Origin: Gamarada debralockiae
Lineage: Eukaryota; Ascomycota; Leotiomycetes; Helotiales; Hyphodiscaceae
Length of the DNA: 14,399 bases
Assembly: GCA_002803225.1 (NCBI GenBank)
Contig: NXFV01001523.1
Span: 1 to 14,399, forward strand
Reading direction: 5' to 3'
Shown here: in pieces, positions 1 to 7,715 of the stretch
Layout of the letters: each line of letters begins with the position of its first letter
Position numbering within the stretch: position 1 is the first letter of the stretch
The notes under the pieces: generated by a model
Told to the model about the DNA's origin: nothing
The model's input: only the letters and a program-made list of their open reading frames with translations
Databases searched by the model: none
Program-made: the position numbers and the translations under genes

Positions 1-397
1 AAAGCCAAGCTATCTTCCAGCTAATTTTTAGTCATTTAACTACGGTTTTGTGGTTGTTTTTCGAGTCTGAAAGTAGGAAGTAGTTTTGGGAGGCACGGGC
101 CACTTTTTTCTTAGACGAAGAGGCTGGTTGAGCCGAGGGTGATTAGCGCCTGAGTGAAGCGGCCAGGCTTACTAACCGAACTTGGAACGAAGATGGTGAG
201 ATTAGAGTTCAACTACCATTCAGGCCTTAAGATGATTACCCGAGAGACATCTAAGATGGCTACTCTTTCTCTATCCTCAGCGCTTCAATAGACCTCTTTG
301 GAAGAGTCAATCTACAGAATCATTACATTAAAATTACTATATATTAGGAATCCAAATTACAACAAGAATGTGAAGCACTGCCCATCAAAATCCTCAC
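1..397. other. Left-edge non-coding stretch, 3' flank of the ceramide synthase gene
   Basis: I see no supportable gene here. The stretch lies downstream of the stop codon of the minus-strand ceramide synthase, so its right part should hold that gene's 3' UTR and poly(A) region. An AT-rich patch around 325-345 is a plausible part of it, but I cannot place a poly(A) site. The short plus-strand frame at 298-492 has no recognisable composition and overlaps the real gene's end. Confidence 0.4.
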
Positions 398-1475
398 CTA
401 AGATATCTTTTCCCCATCTTCTGTATCTTCATCTACGTCACTTCTGTCATCGAACGCAGCTCCTTTCCCGAAATATCTTTTGGCATTCCTGAGAATCGCC
501 TTCAGCCAGTACATGTTCAGACCTTGAAGGAGTGCAAGGAGTACGAAACAAATCGCATTCGAGATCCAACACTTGTACTGCTCTGTTTCCCAATCTAGGT
601 CGTATGGCCCAACATTTCGGAATTCGGTTAGGGTAGACCATAGGATGTATAAGTTGATGTAGTGGCGCATGTATACCCAGACGACTATCGTGGCCACGAA
701 CCAAGGGCCAAGGAATGGGCTGTTGATGTACTGCAAGGCTTTCAAACTCTGAAATAGTTAGCAATGGTGGCAGGTAATCTCAATGATGGCCAAGTATACA
801 TACCGCCAAGAAGAATTCCGGAATGTCATGGCTGATAAACACTGCGAGCCCGATGCGAGTAAAATGGAAGCGGTAACTGAGGATGATGAGGCAGATAGTC
901 AGAATATGATGTGCAGTAAGCTCATGGATGTCACTCCTTGGTTGCTCAATCCGGAGCACCAATACTATGACCTGATGGAGCCAGTAGCCGGCTTGAGTGA
1001 GGTAGTAAAATTTAAAGCCAGTCGTCAAGTGTATATGTGGATAATCCTCATAGAATGGGCGGGTTTTGAAGTACCACATTGGAGATTCGGCCATGATCCA
1101 TAGCCCCAAGAGCCCTGCGAGTCCAGCGTACAGTCCCGTATATGCTTGCTCCGAAAAGCGAAGACGTTTCGCGTGTTTATTGATGCCGAGGTGCATGCTT
1201 AGTGGCAGGAGTATAACCCTCATTGAAGCTTGTCGGAGAAACAAGAAGAATATTGCCAGGATGCCGAGAATCAGGTAGTCTTCCTGTATCGCTTTATAAT
1301 GCCCCGAAGAATTGTAGAAGTACTGATACATGATTGAGAGGGAGGTGGCGAAAGTTGTTCGCAAGGGCGAGAATGTAGTATCGTCAAGGAGTTTGAAAAT
1401 CGAAGAAATAGTCACGGCCAATAAGCCTGCAAGCACTGCGACTCTGACAAAAGATACGCTCGACACGGCGAGCAT
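398..1475 (-). CDS. lag1: Ceramide synthase, LAG1/LAC1 type (TLC domain), two exons
   Basis: Exon 1 is 1475-804 and exon 2 is 748-398. The 55-bp intron has donor GTATGT, branch GCTAAC and acceptor TTTCAG, and joins in frame to give 340 aa. LAG1-type enzymes acylate sphingoid bases with acyl-CoA in the ER membrane to make (dihydro)ceramide. The TLC domain covers about residues 106-325. The Lag1 motif runs from FKFYYL (154-159) through E177, R180 and D182 to the catalytic His-His pair 189-190, then SYRFHFTR. The C-terminal part reads NVGPYDLDWETEQYKCW, followed by an acidic DDRSDVDEDTEDGE tail, both usual in fungal LAG1 proteins. Hydrophobic segments fit a multi-pass ER protein. Two oddities: the second acidic residue of the usual D-x-x-D is Glu (D217-I-P-E220), and the N-terminus is short. 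The ATG at 1475 is the first in-frame ATG after an upstream TGA. Most ascomycetes carry several paralogues; which one this is cannot be told. Confidence 0.9.
749..803 (-). other. Spliceosomal intron of the ceramide synthase gene
   Basis: This is a 55-bp phase-0 intron with donor GTATGT, branch motif TTGCTAAC and acceptor TTTCAG on the minus strand. Removing it joins the half-motif HDIPEFFLA to SLKALQYI, which restores a continuous TLC domain. It shares none of the blocks of the histidine-kinase intron family. Confidence 0.88.
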
Positions 1476-2483
1476 TTTTGATACCGCAGCAAGTACACCC
1501 GACAGGAGTAAATAAAATACAAGTCAGAGCCGGTGACAGAGGAAGAGGTTCGTGTATAGTAGTAACTATATTTTGGGAAGGGATTTCGGCGGCTTCAACG
1601 CTGAATCTTCTCGCACAACAGTTCTGCTATAACATTGGCTAGCCCCGGTCGCCCGGAAATTATTGTCTCCAAAACTGCATAAGCAGTGGCAAATTGCTTT
1701 TCGGATGCAGCAAGATTTATTGCGTTGTGGTACTTGGAACGGGAACGGGAACGGGAACGGGTTAACTCATATATCCGTATCTGTCAAAAGCTAATTCCCG
1801 CGCCAAAGCCTGTGCATCTTATTACCATTTAACAGCGGACCGCCGACCCTTGAATAAAAACTTCCTCAACTTGAATCAGAGAGCCACCAGTCTAGCTGAA
1901 AAAAAATTGTAACGCTTGTCAAGTCCCTAGCGTGTTGCTCATTTCCATGTCCACTTCGTGATCCTTTCTCTCGCTTTGAGTGTCCTTCCCGTCTCGTCGC
2001 CAATACACTAGACAATGTCTGTGTTATTGTGACTGCGAAATACAACCACAGCCTGGACGACACTTGAAATTACTCTTGCCCGCTGCCGTCCACTCCGTAG
2101 TAGAAGAATACGATGCTGAAAATTGCCTACAAATTGTCAGCTTCGTTCATTCAAACTTGAGAGGGGCACTCACTGAGATAAAAGTTCCGGGCAAAAAGAG
2201 CGTACTCATAGTGGCAATACTGGGAAGCAACTTTTCAGTGCGGCTCGACAGTCCCAATGTGTGTTTGTTTATTGCCCGTTCAACCACGACGCACAGCATA
2301 CCTCGCCTAGAAGTTGTTGTTGCAAAAACGTACAAAGTATTAGGACCATTCTTGCATACAAGGCCGTAGGGTTTAAATAAAATCAGGCACATCGAATGAA
2401 AGAGGGAGAAGACTCAGAAAGACGAGATAGATAGCACAATTAGAGGCATTTTGAGATCGTTGGTTTCTAGTTGTAATATTCTA
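1476..2483. other. Intergenic stretch, ceramide synthase promoter side
   Basis: The first few hundred bases should hold the promoter and 5' UTR of the minus-strand ceramide synthase. I see no gene. A plus-strand frame at 1980-2369 is open for 129 codons, but it has no recognisable domain, no plausible splice context and no low-complexity or hydrophobic pattern, so I do not call it. A GGGAAC hexamer array lies at 1736-1761. Confidence 0.4.
1736..1761 (+). repeat. GGGAAC hexanucleotide microsatellite
   Basis: There are about four perfect tandem copies of GGGAAC (26 bases in all, the first copy partial). It sits about 260 bp upstream of the ceramide synthase start codon, outside any gene I can support. 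Its unit does not match the usual fungal telomere repeat TTAGGG. Confidence 0.9.
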
Positions 2484-2687
2484 TCAACCTTTGATTTTCT
2501 GCGGAATTATCTTTAAACATGTGTAATGTTTCCACCCCCAAGTGACTGGCTTACCTCGCTCGAGGCCACCGGTGACCGGCGAGGCGTATTTAACCTCTTC
2601 GCGGCACGCTACTTGATATTGAGCATCGACATCGTGCGGAAGATTAGTCGGTGGAGGACCTGTCTCGAACATAATCGAACCGTGCAA
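2484..2687 (-). other. Coding-like fragment, unrecognised
   Basis: An open minus-strand frame of about 67 codons has a protein-like mix of residues, such as FETGPPPTNLPHDVDAQYQ, and ends near WGWKHYTCLK. The frame has no good ATG: the first is internal, at the M of SIMFETG. A GTAAGC donor-like site lies inside it (after GAG CGA G), so it could be an exon remnant. The W-x-W-K-H-x-x-C string faintly recalls the end of PARP-type zinc fingers, but the preceding cysteines are absent, so I assign no function. It may be a gene relic or chance. Confidence 0.2.
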
Positions 2688-4059
2688 AACACGACAGAAT
2701 AGAATAGTGCATCATAGGAGAAATGGCATCACGAAGGGGCTCATCAGGCGAAGTCTATTCTTAGAATTGAGGGATCCAATTTGGCTCCCCGCCATGTTGG
2801 TTCGGAGGGTCCCGATCAGGTCCTCATTATGCACTCAACTCTTCGCCTCAGATTTGGAGGATCACAAAGGTCCAAATTCGGCGTCCATGCCTAGTTTCTA
2901 GTGTACGTGTGTGTCATCAATACAAGACGGTCTTCAAAGACAACTATCAATAACAGAGGGTCCTTGATGAAGCACGACCCTAACAACAAGACGGCTCTCA
3001 AATCGCTCAAGTGACATTAAGAAAGCTTCTCGGCCACTTGGGGAGGTTCTACATGAAATTGATGCTAAAAATGGCCAAACAAAATAACAAGAGGGTAGAA
3101 GGAAGCGAAAGAATGAGGGCATAAACAGGAGAAAGGATGCTTTAGTTAAGAAAGCTTACGAATTAGGGGAATTCGATGGTGTTGACGTGGCTCTGATTAT
3201 TTGTAAGCACAGTCGATACAGTACGAACAGATCTAGGGATCACGCGTCGTGGCCGCCATCCATGGGAGAGATTGTAAGTAGTCGCTCGATTGATAGATAC
3301 GACTGGTGCTGATACTAACCTAGCAAACTGCCTATCCTCTCCCAAGAACATATTGACACAAGATATAGAAAAGCGCGGCTCTAAAACAGAATTGCCTCAG
3401 ATGAGTGGAATGGAAGGATCATGAATGATAGATAATCGATTAGGTCTTATAAGATGGAAATAACACTAAAGAAAGTTAATGAAGTCCTACGAGGGCTTCC
3501 CTTGTCCCAAGGGCTGACTAAAAGTGAGCGTAAGAACCTCTCAACTCGGCATGAGAGGTACTGATATGTGCTTATTGGCAAACCATGCAGCATCATGCAA
3601 GACCTGTCCTCCACTGCGACGCGTATCTGCGATCACAATCAAGACATCAGCACGTGTTGAACTAGATACCCTTCACTGAGGCTTGTCAATCAGCACATAG
3701 AACATTAGACTGAACTTCCCATATGTCTCATCAAGTCTCGTCTTCATCAACACAGAATTTGTACGAGATTCGCGCACACTCCTCTGCCTGTGTCTCGAGA
3801 TCAAATAATAGGTGCGAAAAAAAGCGTCCAGCAGTCGAGACGGAAGTTGAGCCGTGCTGGGGTACTTAGTAATCAACTAAATTCTCCACCTCTTGTCACC
3901 GCAAATTACCCTACACCTGACCAGAATCTCGAACCAGAGCCTCCGGCTAGGGTCCTGCCCCTCTCACATCCTAAAAGCTTTGGTTCGCCAGAAAGAAACC
4001 TCCCTTTCCAAAAAAGTTTCCTCCTAAAACACTAAACCGTGGATTGAGTTCCCGTCATT
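2688..4059. other. Gene-poor stretch with small inverted repeats
   Basis: No frame here shows a recognisable domain or a consistent exon series. The longest (3790-4035, plus) looks like chance. What stands out is structural: two neighbouring perfect inverted repeats at 3499-3513 and 3536-3559. The right end is the 3' flank of the histidine-kinase gene. Confidence 0.4.
3499..3559. repeat. Two adjacent short hairpins
   Basis: The first is CCCTTG-TCC-CAAGGG (3499-3513, 6-bp stem). The second is ACCTCTCA, an 8-base loop, then TGAGAGGT (3536-3559, 8-bp perfect stem). They are 22 bases apart in a stretch without genes. They could be part of a structured transcript or of a decayed foldback element. 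Short stems like these also occur by chance. Confidence 0.45.
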
Positions 4060-6908
4060 TCAACCAAGCCATCTCAAGAAAGCCTTTAGCAATACTTGTC
4101 GGTCAACGGGTTTGGGCACATAGTCATTCATCCCCTTTGCCAAGTAGCTGCTCAAATCCTCCTTCAGTGCATTTGCAGTCATAGCAACGATCGGCGTATC
4201 GAGTCCAAGCTCCCTGATTTGCATAGTCGCAGCAACTCCATCAAGAACCGGCATGCTGATGTCCATGAGTATAACGTCGTAGAACAAGGGATTCTGCTTG
4301 GCCTTCTGAACAGCTTCAGCTCCATCGATAGCCACGTCGACCTTGGCAAAACCGAGACCCTTGAGCATCATCCTAGGTAACGGGCAGTTAGCAATTACTT
4401 GATAAAGATAGTTTCGGAAAGCGTGGGACATTGTATCGGAAGAAGATTATGAGGCAGTCAGAAATAGGAAAGGGATTTCTCCTCCACACCTACAACATGA
4501 CTTTCTGATTAATGAAGTTGTCTTCTGCGAGGAGAATTCGCTTTCCCGGCGCAAGTTCTCTGACAAGCGTTAAAGGATCCGGAGCTGGGGACATCGCTGC
4601 AACTTTAAACTTCGCAGGCAGCCGGTCCACTTGCTTCGACTTATCGATCTTGCGTAGCCTGGCAGTGAACCAGAAGACGCTTCCATGGTCCTTAGGATTA
4701 GGGTGACAACCGATAGCTCCTCCCACTGGATAATCTTGAGTAAGCATTGCTTAACTAGAAAATTTCAAGTTTCCAACTCCAGAGACATTCGGTGTGGGGA
4801 TAATTGAATGTCTCGCCACTCGCGAGACATCCAAATAGGGGGCAATGAACTCGAGAATACACCTACTCAACTCTGCTAGACTCTTGCATATGGACAGACC
4901 TAGTCCAGTGCCTTTATATCGCTTCGTCGCAGAAGCGTCAAATTGGGTGAACGGAGAGAAGAGCGATGCATCGGCAATATTCTTGATGCCAATTCCGGTA
5001 TCAATAACTTCTGTCCGAATAGTGAATAAAGTTGCATCCTCATCCACGAGCGATACATGGACATCGATCGAGCCTGATTCTGTGAATTTGACCGCATTGG
5101 AGACGAGATTTTGAACAACTTGCCGATATCGTAAGGGATCACCCAATGCAGACGATGGGAGATTGAGATCAAGAGATGTTCCTATCGTAACGCTAGGCTT
5201 TAAAGCTGGCTGGAAGTTGCGAACAATGGAAGTAACTATCAGCGTTAGCACTCGTACTGTGGTTAGTCTTGGAGGTACTTACTGAGATTCGGGATAGAGA
5301 CAGCCACGTCTGTAGAAATGGAGAAACCTCCCGAGGAGAGCTTCGAGTAGTCCAGAATGTCGTTGATCACTTGCAGGAGGATGGAACCGGATTCTTCAAT
5401 AATACTTCCAAGCTCTCGTTGCTCTGGAGTGAGTTTCGTATCCATAAGCAGCGTGAGCGCTGAAAGCATACCATGAAGCGGAGTTCGGATCTCGTGACTT
5501 GTATTTGCCAGGAAGGCGGATTTGAGCTTCGCAGACTCTTCATACGCAGCAACAACTCGAGACTCTGCATCTTTGCGCTCCGTTAAGTCGCGGGTGACTT
5601 TACTATAGCCAATGTGGACGCCACCACGCATGACGCACGTGATTGTGACATTAGCCCAGAATCGACTGCCATTTTTCTTGTACTAAGAGCAATGGTGGGG
5701 TTAGCGATTGCTCGATATATATTGTTCCAGGAGAATTGGGACATTGTCCCGGGAAGAAATCATAATACTGCTAGAATAGGAAAGGAGATTTCTCCCCTAA
5801 TACCTACCCGCCAAGACTCATCTTCGACCTTGCCATCTCGTAAGCAGATCTCTAATTCCTTCCTCGGCTTTTCCGCAATAAGGTCGTCCTTGCCGTAGAA
5901 GATGGAGAAGTGCTTGCCAATGATTTCTTCTGGCTTGTAGCCTTTCAACAAGGCAGCTCCAGCGTTCCAAGTCCTAACACAACCTTTCGTATCCAGCATG
6001 AAGATGGCGTAGTCCTTGATTGTATCAACTAACTACTCAGCGAATTAGTACTGTAAGACTAATAAAAGCCCGAAAGGAGCTGAGAGCATCAGAGCTATCT
6101 TAGCTCCCAAGTGTTAGCTGTACAGGGTGCTTCAGGGGGCACTTTGGGCCTGAAGCGCTGAAAGCACGGAGTAGCCGATGACACTTGAAATAAGCTCTCA
6201 ACTCAGGCTATTTCAGGTGATTCTCAGTGGCAAATAGCCTGTACACCCTTTATTCCATACCCTATATAATAGCCTAGAACTCACTGTACAGAAGGACCAA
6301 TCAAGTCTATGATCACAAAATTTTTACTCTCACGTGACCCAGTTGACACCAAGATACAAGGACGAAGGAGTCATGACGGCTCCTGGAACAGCTCCCAGCC
6401 CTAAGTTCTCATAGAAAAGATTGCAAATTGGCAATGGAAATAAGCTTACCACACGGTACGTCTCATTTGTGTCAAGTTGATCGCTGATCGCCACTCGTCG
6501 TTCATGCACTACTGTTGTGGCCTGTACTTCCAATAACACGTACAGAAGAATGTCTTGCTCGAAGATAGGGACAGCACGAAGAGTTGCGGTGAAATGTCCA
6601 GGAGCCGCATATTCTCCAGTCGCGTAAACGGTTTTCGTAGCAATCGCATTGTCAAGGACGACTTGCAACGCTGCGGGACCAGGTGACAAAGTCTTCGCCG
6701 TCGCCAGGTCGTAGATGTTGAGGCCGAGGCATTCGTGGGAGGTTAGATGATTGAATGCCAGATAGCTGGCAGAAACTTGGATGATGCGGAGAGCTGAGTC
6801 AAGGAGAACACTTGGAACCGGCGTGAAAGCTTCGAAAGCCTCAACTATTGACTGGATGGCCTGGCCTGGTTGCGTCGAATTGGGTTGGGCTTCACCTGAC
6901 GTCATCAT
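4060..6908 (-). CDS. Hybrid histidine kinase: PAS-PAS-HisKA-HATPase-receiver, six exons
   Basis: Exons: 6908-6450, 6032-5808, 5682-5283, 5235-4867, 4725-4494 and 4372-4060 (1998 bp, 665 aa). All five joins keep frame and rebuild conserved motifs. Such kinases autophosphorylate on His and pass phosphate to their own receiver Asp, feeding YPD1-type phosphorelays. A degenerate PAS-like region occupies about residues 20-135 and a clear PAS domain about 150-255 ([14 protein letters not shown] start, [18 protein letters not shown]). HisKA has the H-box [12 protein letters not shown] with His291. The HATPase shows N-box N408, G1 box DTGIGI (D440) and G2 box GTGLGLSI (470-477). The receiver has E552-D553, phospho-acceptor D599, T627 and K649. 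No membrane segments are seen, so it is probably cytosolic. It appears intact. The ATG at 6908 follows an in-frame upstream TAG; a second ATG is adjacent. I did not assign a fungal HHK group. Three of its introns belong to one repeat family. Confidence 0.93.
4373..4493 (-). repeat. Histidine-kinase intron 5, introner-like family member (121 bp)
   Basis: Donor GTAGGT, branch TTGCTAAC and acceptor ACCTAG on the minus strand. Splicing gives [11 protein letters not shown] in the receiver domain. The intron shares ordered blocks with intron 2: CCTATT begins at intron base 26 and AATGTCCC at base 62, followed by AATTGCTAAC at the branch. Hand alignment with intron 2 over about 105 bp gives roughly 70% identity, far more than expected for unrelated fungal introns. 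Confidence 0.8.
4726..4866 (-). repeat. Histidine-kinase intron 4, probable introner-like family member with hairpin (141 bp)
   Basis: Donor GTAGGT and acceptor ATCCAG on the minus strand. Splicing restores SLAEL-M-GGAIG just after the G2 box. It carries the same blocks as introns 2 and 5: CCTATTT starts at intron base 28, AATGTCTC lies near base 79, and GCAATGCTTAC lies where the branch site should be. Extra sequence between the first two blocks contains a perfect 9-bp stem (4808-4816 with 4822-4830). It is the most diverged of the three. Confidence 0.65.
4808..4830. repeat. Perfect 9-bp hairpin inside intron 4
   Basis: ATGTCTCGC, a 5-base loop, then GCGAGACAT. The palindrome sits in the middle of the 141-bp intron and is absent from the related introns 2 and 5. 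Confidence 0.85.
5236..5282 (-). other. Histidine-kinase intron 3 (47 bp), ordinary
   Basis: Donor GTAAGT, branch GCTAAC and acceptor GATAG on the minus strand. Splicing gives SIPNL-I-TSIVRNF at the HisKA/HATPase linker. Unlike introns 2, 4 and 5 it has a standard GTAAGT donor, a normal short length and no shared blocks. An earlier AG would also stay in frame but would leave a 26-bp intron, which is too short. Confidence 0.82.
5683..5807 (-). repeat. Histidine-kinase intron 2, introner-like family member (125 bp)
   Basis: Donor GTAGGT, branch CGCTAAC and acceptor CTCTTAG on the minus strand. Splicing gives [13 protein letters not shown] inside the second PAS domain. Blocks: CCTATT at intron base 28, AATGTCCC at base 63, and GCAATCGCTAAC at the branch. 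It also holds the near-palindrome GGGACAATGTCCC. The match to intron 5 extends well beyond splice signals, which points to a common mobile or duplicated ancestor. Confidence 0.8.
6033..6449 (-). other. Histidine-kinase intron 1, unusually long (417 bp) and highly structured
   Basis: Donor GTAAGC, branch TACTAAT and acceptor GAGTAG on the minus strand. Splicing joins NETYRV to [11 protein letters not shown] at the start of the second PAS domain. At 417 bp it is three to nine times longer than the other introns here. Its distal half holds several inverted repeats at 6119-6245, while the donor-proximal part looks plain. Reading through the donor stays open for 39 codons, so a truncated N-terminal form would arise if it were retained. 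Confidence 0.8.
6119..6245. mobile_element. Possible foldback/MITE-like insertion within intron 1
   Basis: The ends are TGTACAGG (6119-6126) and its inverse CCTGTACA (6238-6245). Inside are two perfect hairpins: GCTTCAGG with CCTGAAGC (6129-6136/6149-6156) and CAGGCTATTT with AAATAGCCTG (6204-6213/6232-6241). A partly overlapping imperfect foldback runs from CACTTGAAATA (6182) to TATTTCAGGTG (6220). I found no clear target-site duplication, and the 8-bp ends are short. The element call is therefore tentative, but the density of inverted repeats is real. Confidence 0.4.
6897..6904. promoter_or_regulatory. Perfect CRE palindrome TGACGTCA over the kinase start codons
   Basis: The 8-bp CRE, the consensus site of ATF/CREB-type bZIP factors, covers codons 2-4 of the histidine kinase (ATG ACG TCA). 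Half-CRE sequences also occur at 7463-7469. The overlap with coding sequence may be chance (M-T-S codons). No binding is shown. Confidence 0.35.
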
Positions 6909-7715
6909 ATTATGCGCCGTGAAGTCGACGATATCAACGAGTCGAAACTACGATAGATACTTGTGGTCATACAATGTTTGCATGCGATCGAGCGGCTATA
7001 TTGGGACGAGAAAGCAATATGGGCAAAACAAGGGCGACCCATCGACGAAACATGCACACAAGCGCTGGCCATTCACGTGAATCAAGCTTTGGGGGGAAAG
7101 CAAGGCTCGGCTGTAGTGGGCGCAGAGACCCGCCATTTATTGGCCACCGCCCGAGGACCGGCCACCCAGACGCAAGAGGCGCTGGGCTTAATGGCATTCC
7201 GAATCAGGTCGTTGCATGTTGCACGAGAAGAAGCATGCCGAACTTTTACCAAGGAATACTTGGGTGATTGATTAGTGGGTTTCATGATGAACGGACTGGT
7301 AGGCTTATTAAACTATGAGGTTACTGCCCGCACCACTGCTAAAGAAGGGTCGTGCACCTACGGAGGTTTATCCGATATGTATCCGTCCCTGCCACTCAAT
7401 TCTGCGCTCTGATATCACCACTGGCATCTCTCATTGGTCCGGCTGGAGGCACAACCAAGTAAGACGTCATAGGCTTGCTTGGGATGTCGAATTGTTGCAC
7501 ATCATTTTCTTGATGGGAATCTTCGCGGAATATGGGTTAATTGCTCAGAGAACTTCAAATCTCGAAAGTATCATCCGATATATTATTACCGTATCGCACA
7601 TTAGAGTACCCCGCCGTTTCGAACTCCTCCCGCCATGGGGTCGTTCTAGTATATCGCAGCCACATACTCCTCGCTCTGGATTATGAAGTCACAATAAAGA
7701 GCACCAGAACTAGAA
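6909..7715. other. Divergent intergenic region between the kinase and the bZIP pseudogene
   Basis: About 0.8 kb separates the two 5' ends, so both promoters should lie here. I see a 10-bp palindrome TTCACGTGAA (7072-7081, an E-box core), a CRE-like GACGTCA (7463-7469), and an inverted CCAAT (ATTGG) near 7434. Several frames of 60-120 codons overlap on both strands, but none has a recognisable domain or consistent composition. Confidence 0.45.
7072..7081. promoter_or_regulatory. TTCACGTGAA palindrome (E-box core)
   Basis: This is a perfect 10-bp palindrome centred on CACGTG, 164 bp upstream of the kinase start. CACGTG is the core bound by bHLH factors in fungi. Functional relevance is inferred only from sequence and position. 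Confidence 0.35.

Noticed and set aside
447..764. Minus-strand frame of 105 codons
   Set aside because: It is an out-of-frame shadow of ceramide synthase exon 2, whose frame carries the conserved TLC residues.
1980..2369. Plus-strand frame of 129 codons
   Set aside because: No recognisable domain, no plausible partner exons and no supporting context. Frames of this size arise by chance in DNA of this composition.
5257..5282. Alternative 26-bp version of kinase intron 3 using an earlier CAG acceptor
   Set aside because: The frame stays open, but 26 bp is too short. The 47-bp version has a proper GCTAAC branch near its AG.
6963..7285. Overlapping frames on both strands upstream of the kinase
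   Set aside because: Frames overlap in several registers with no domain. The region is better explained as a divergent promoter.
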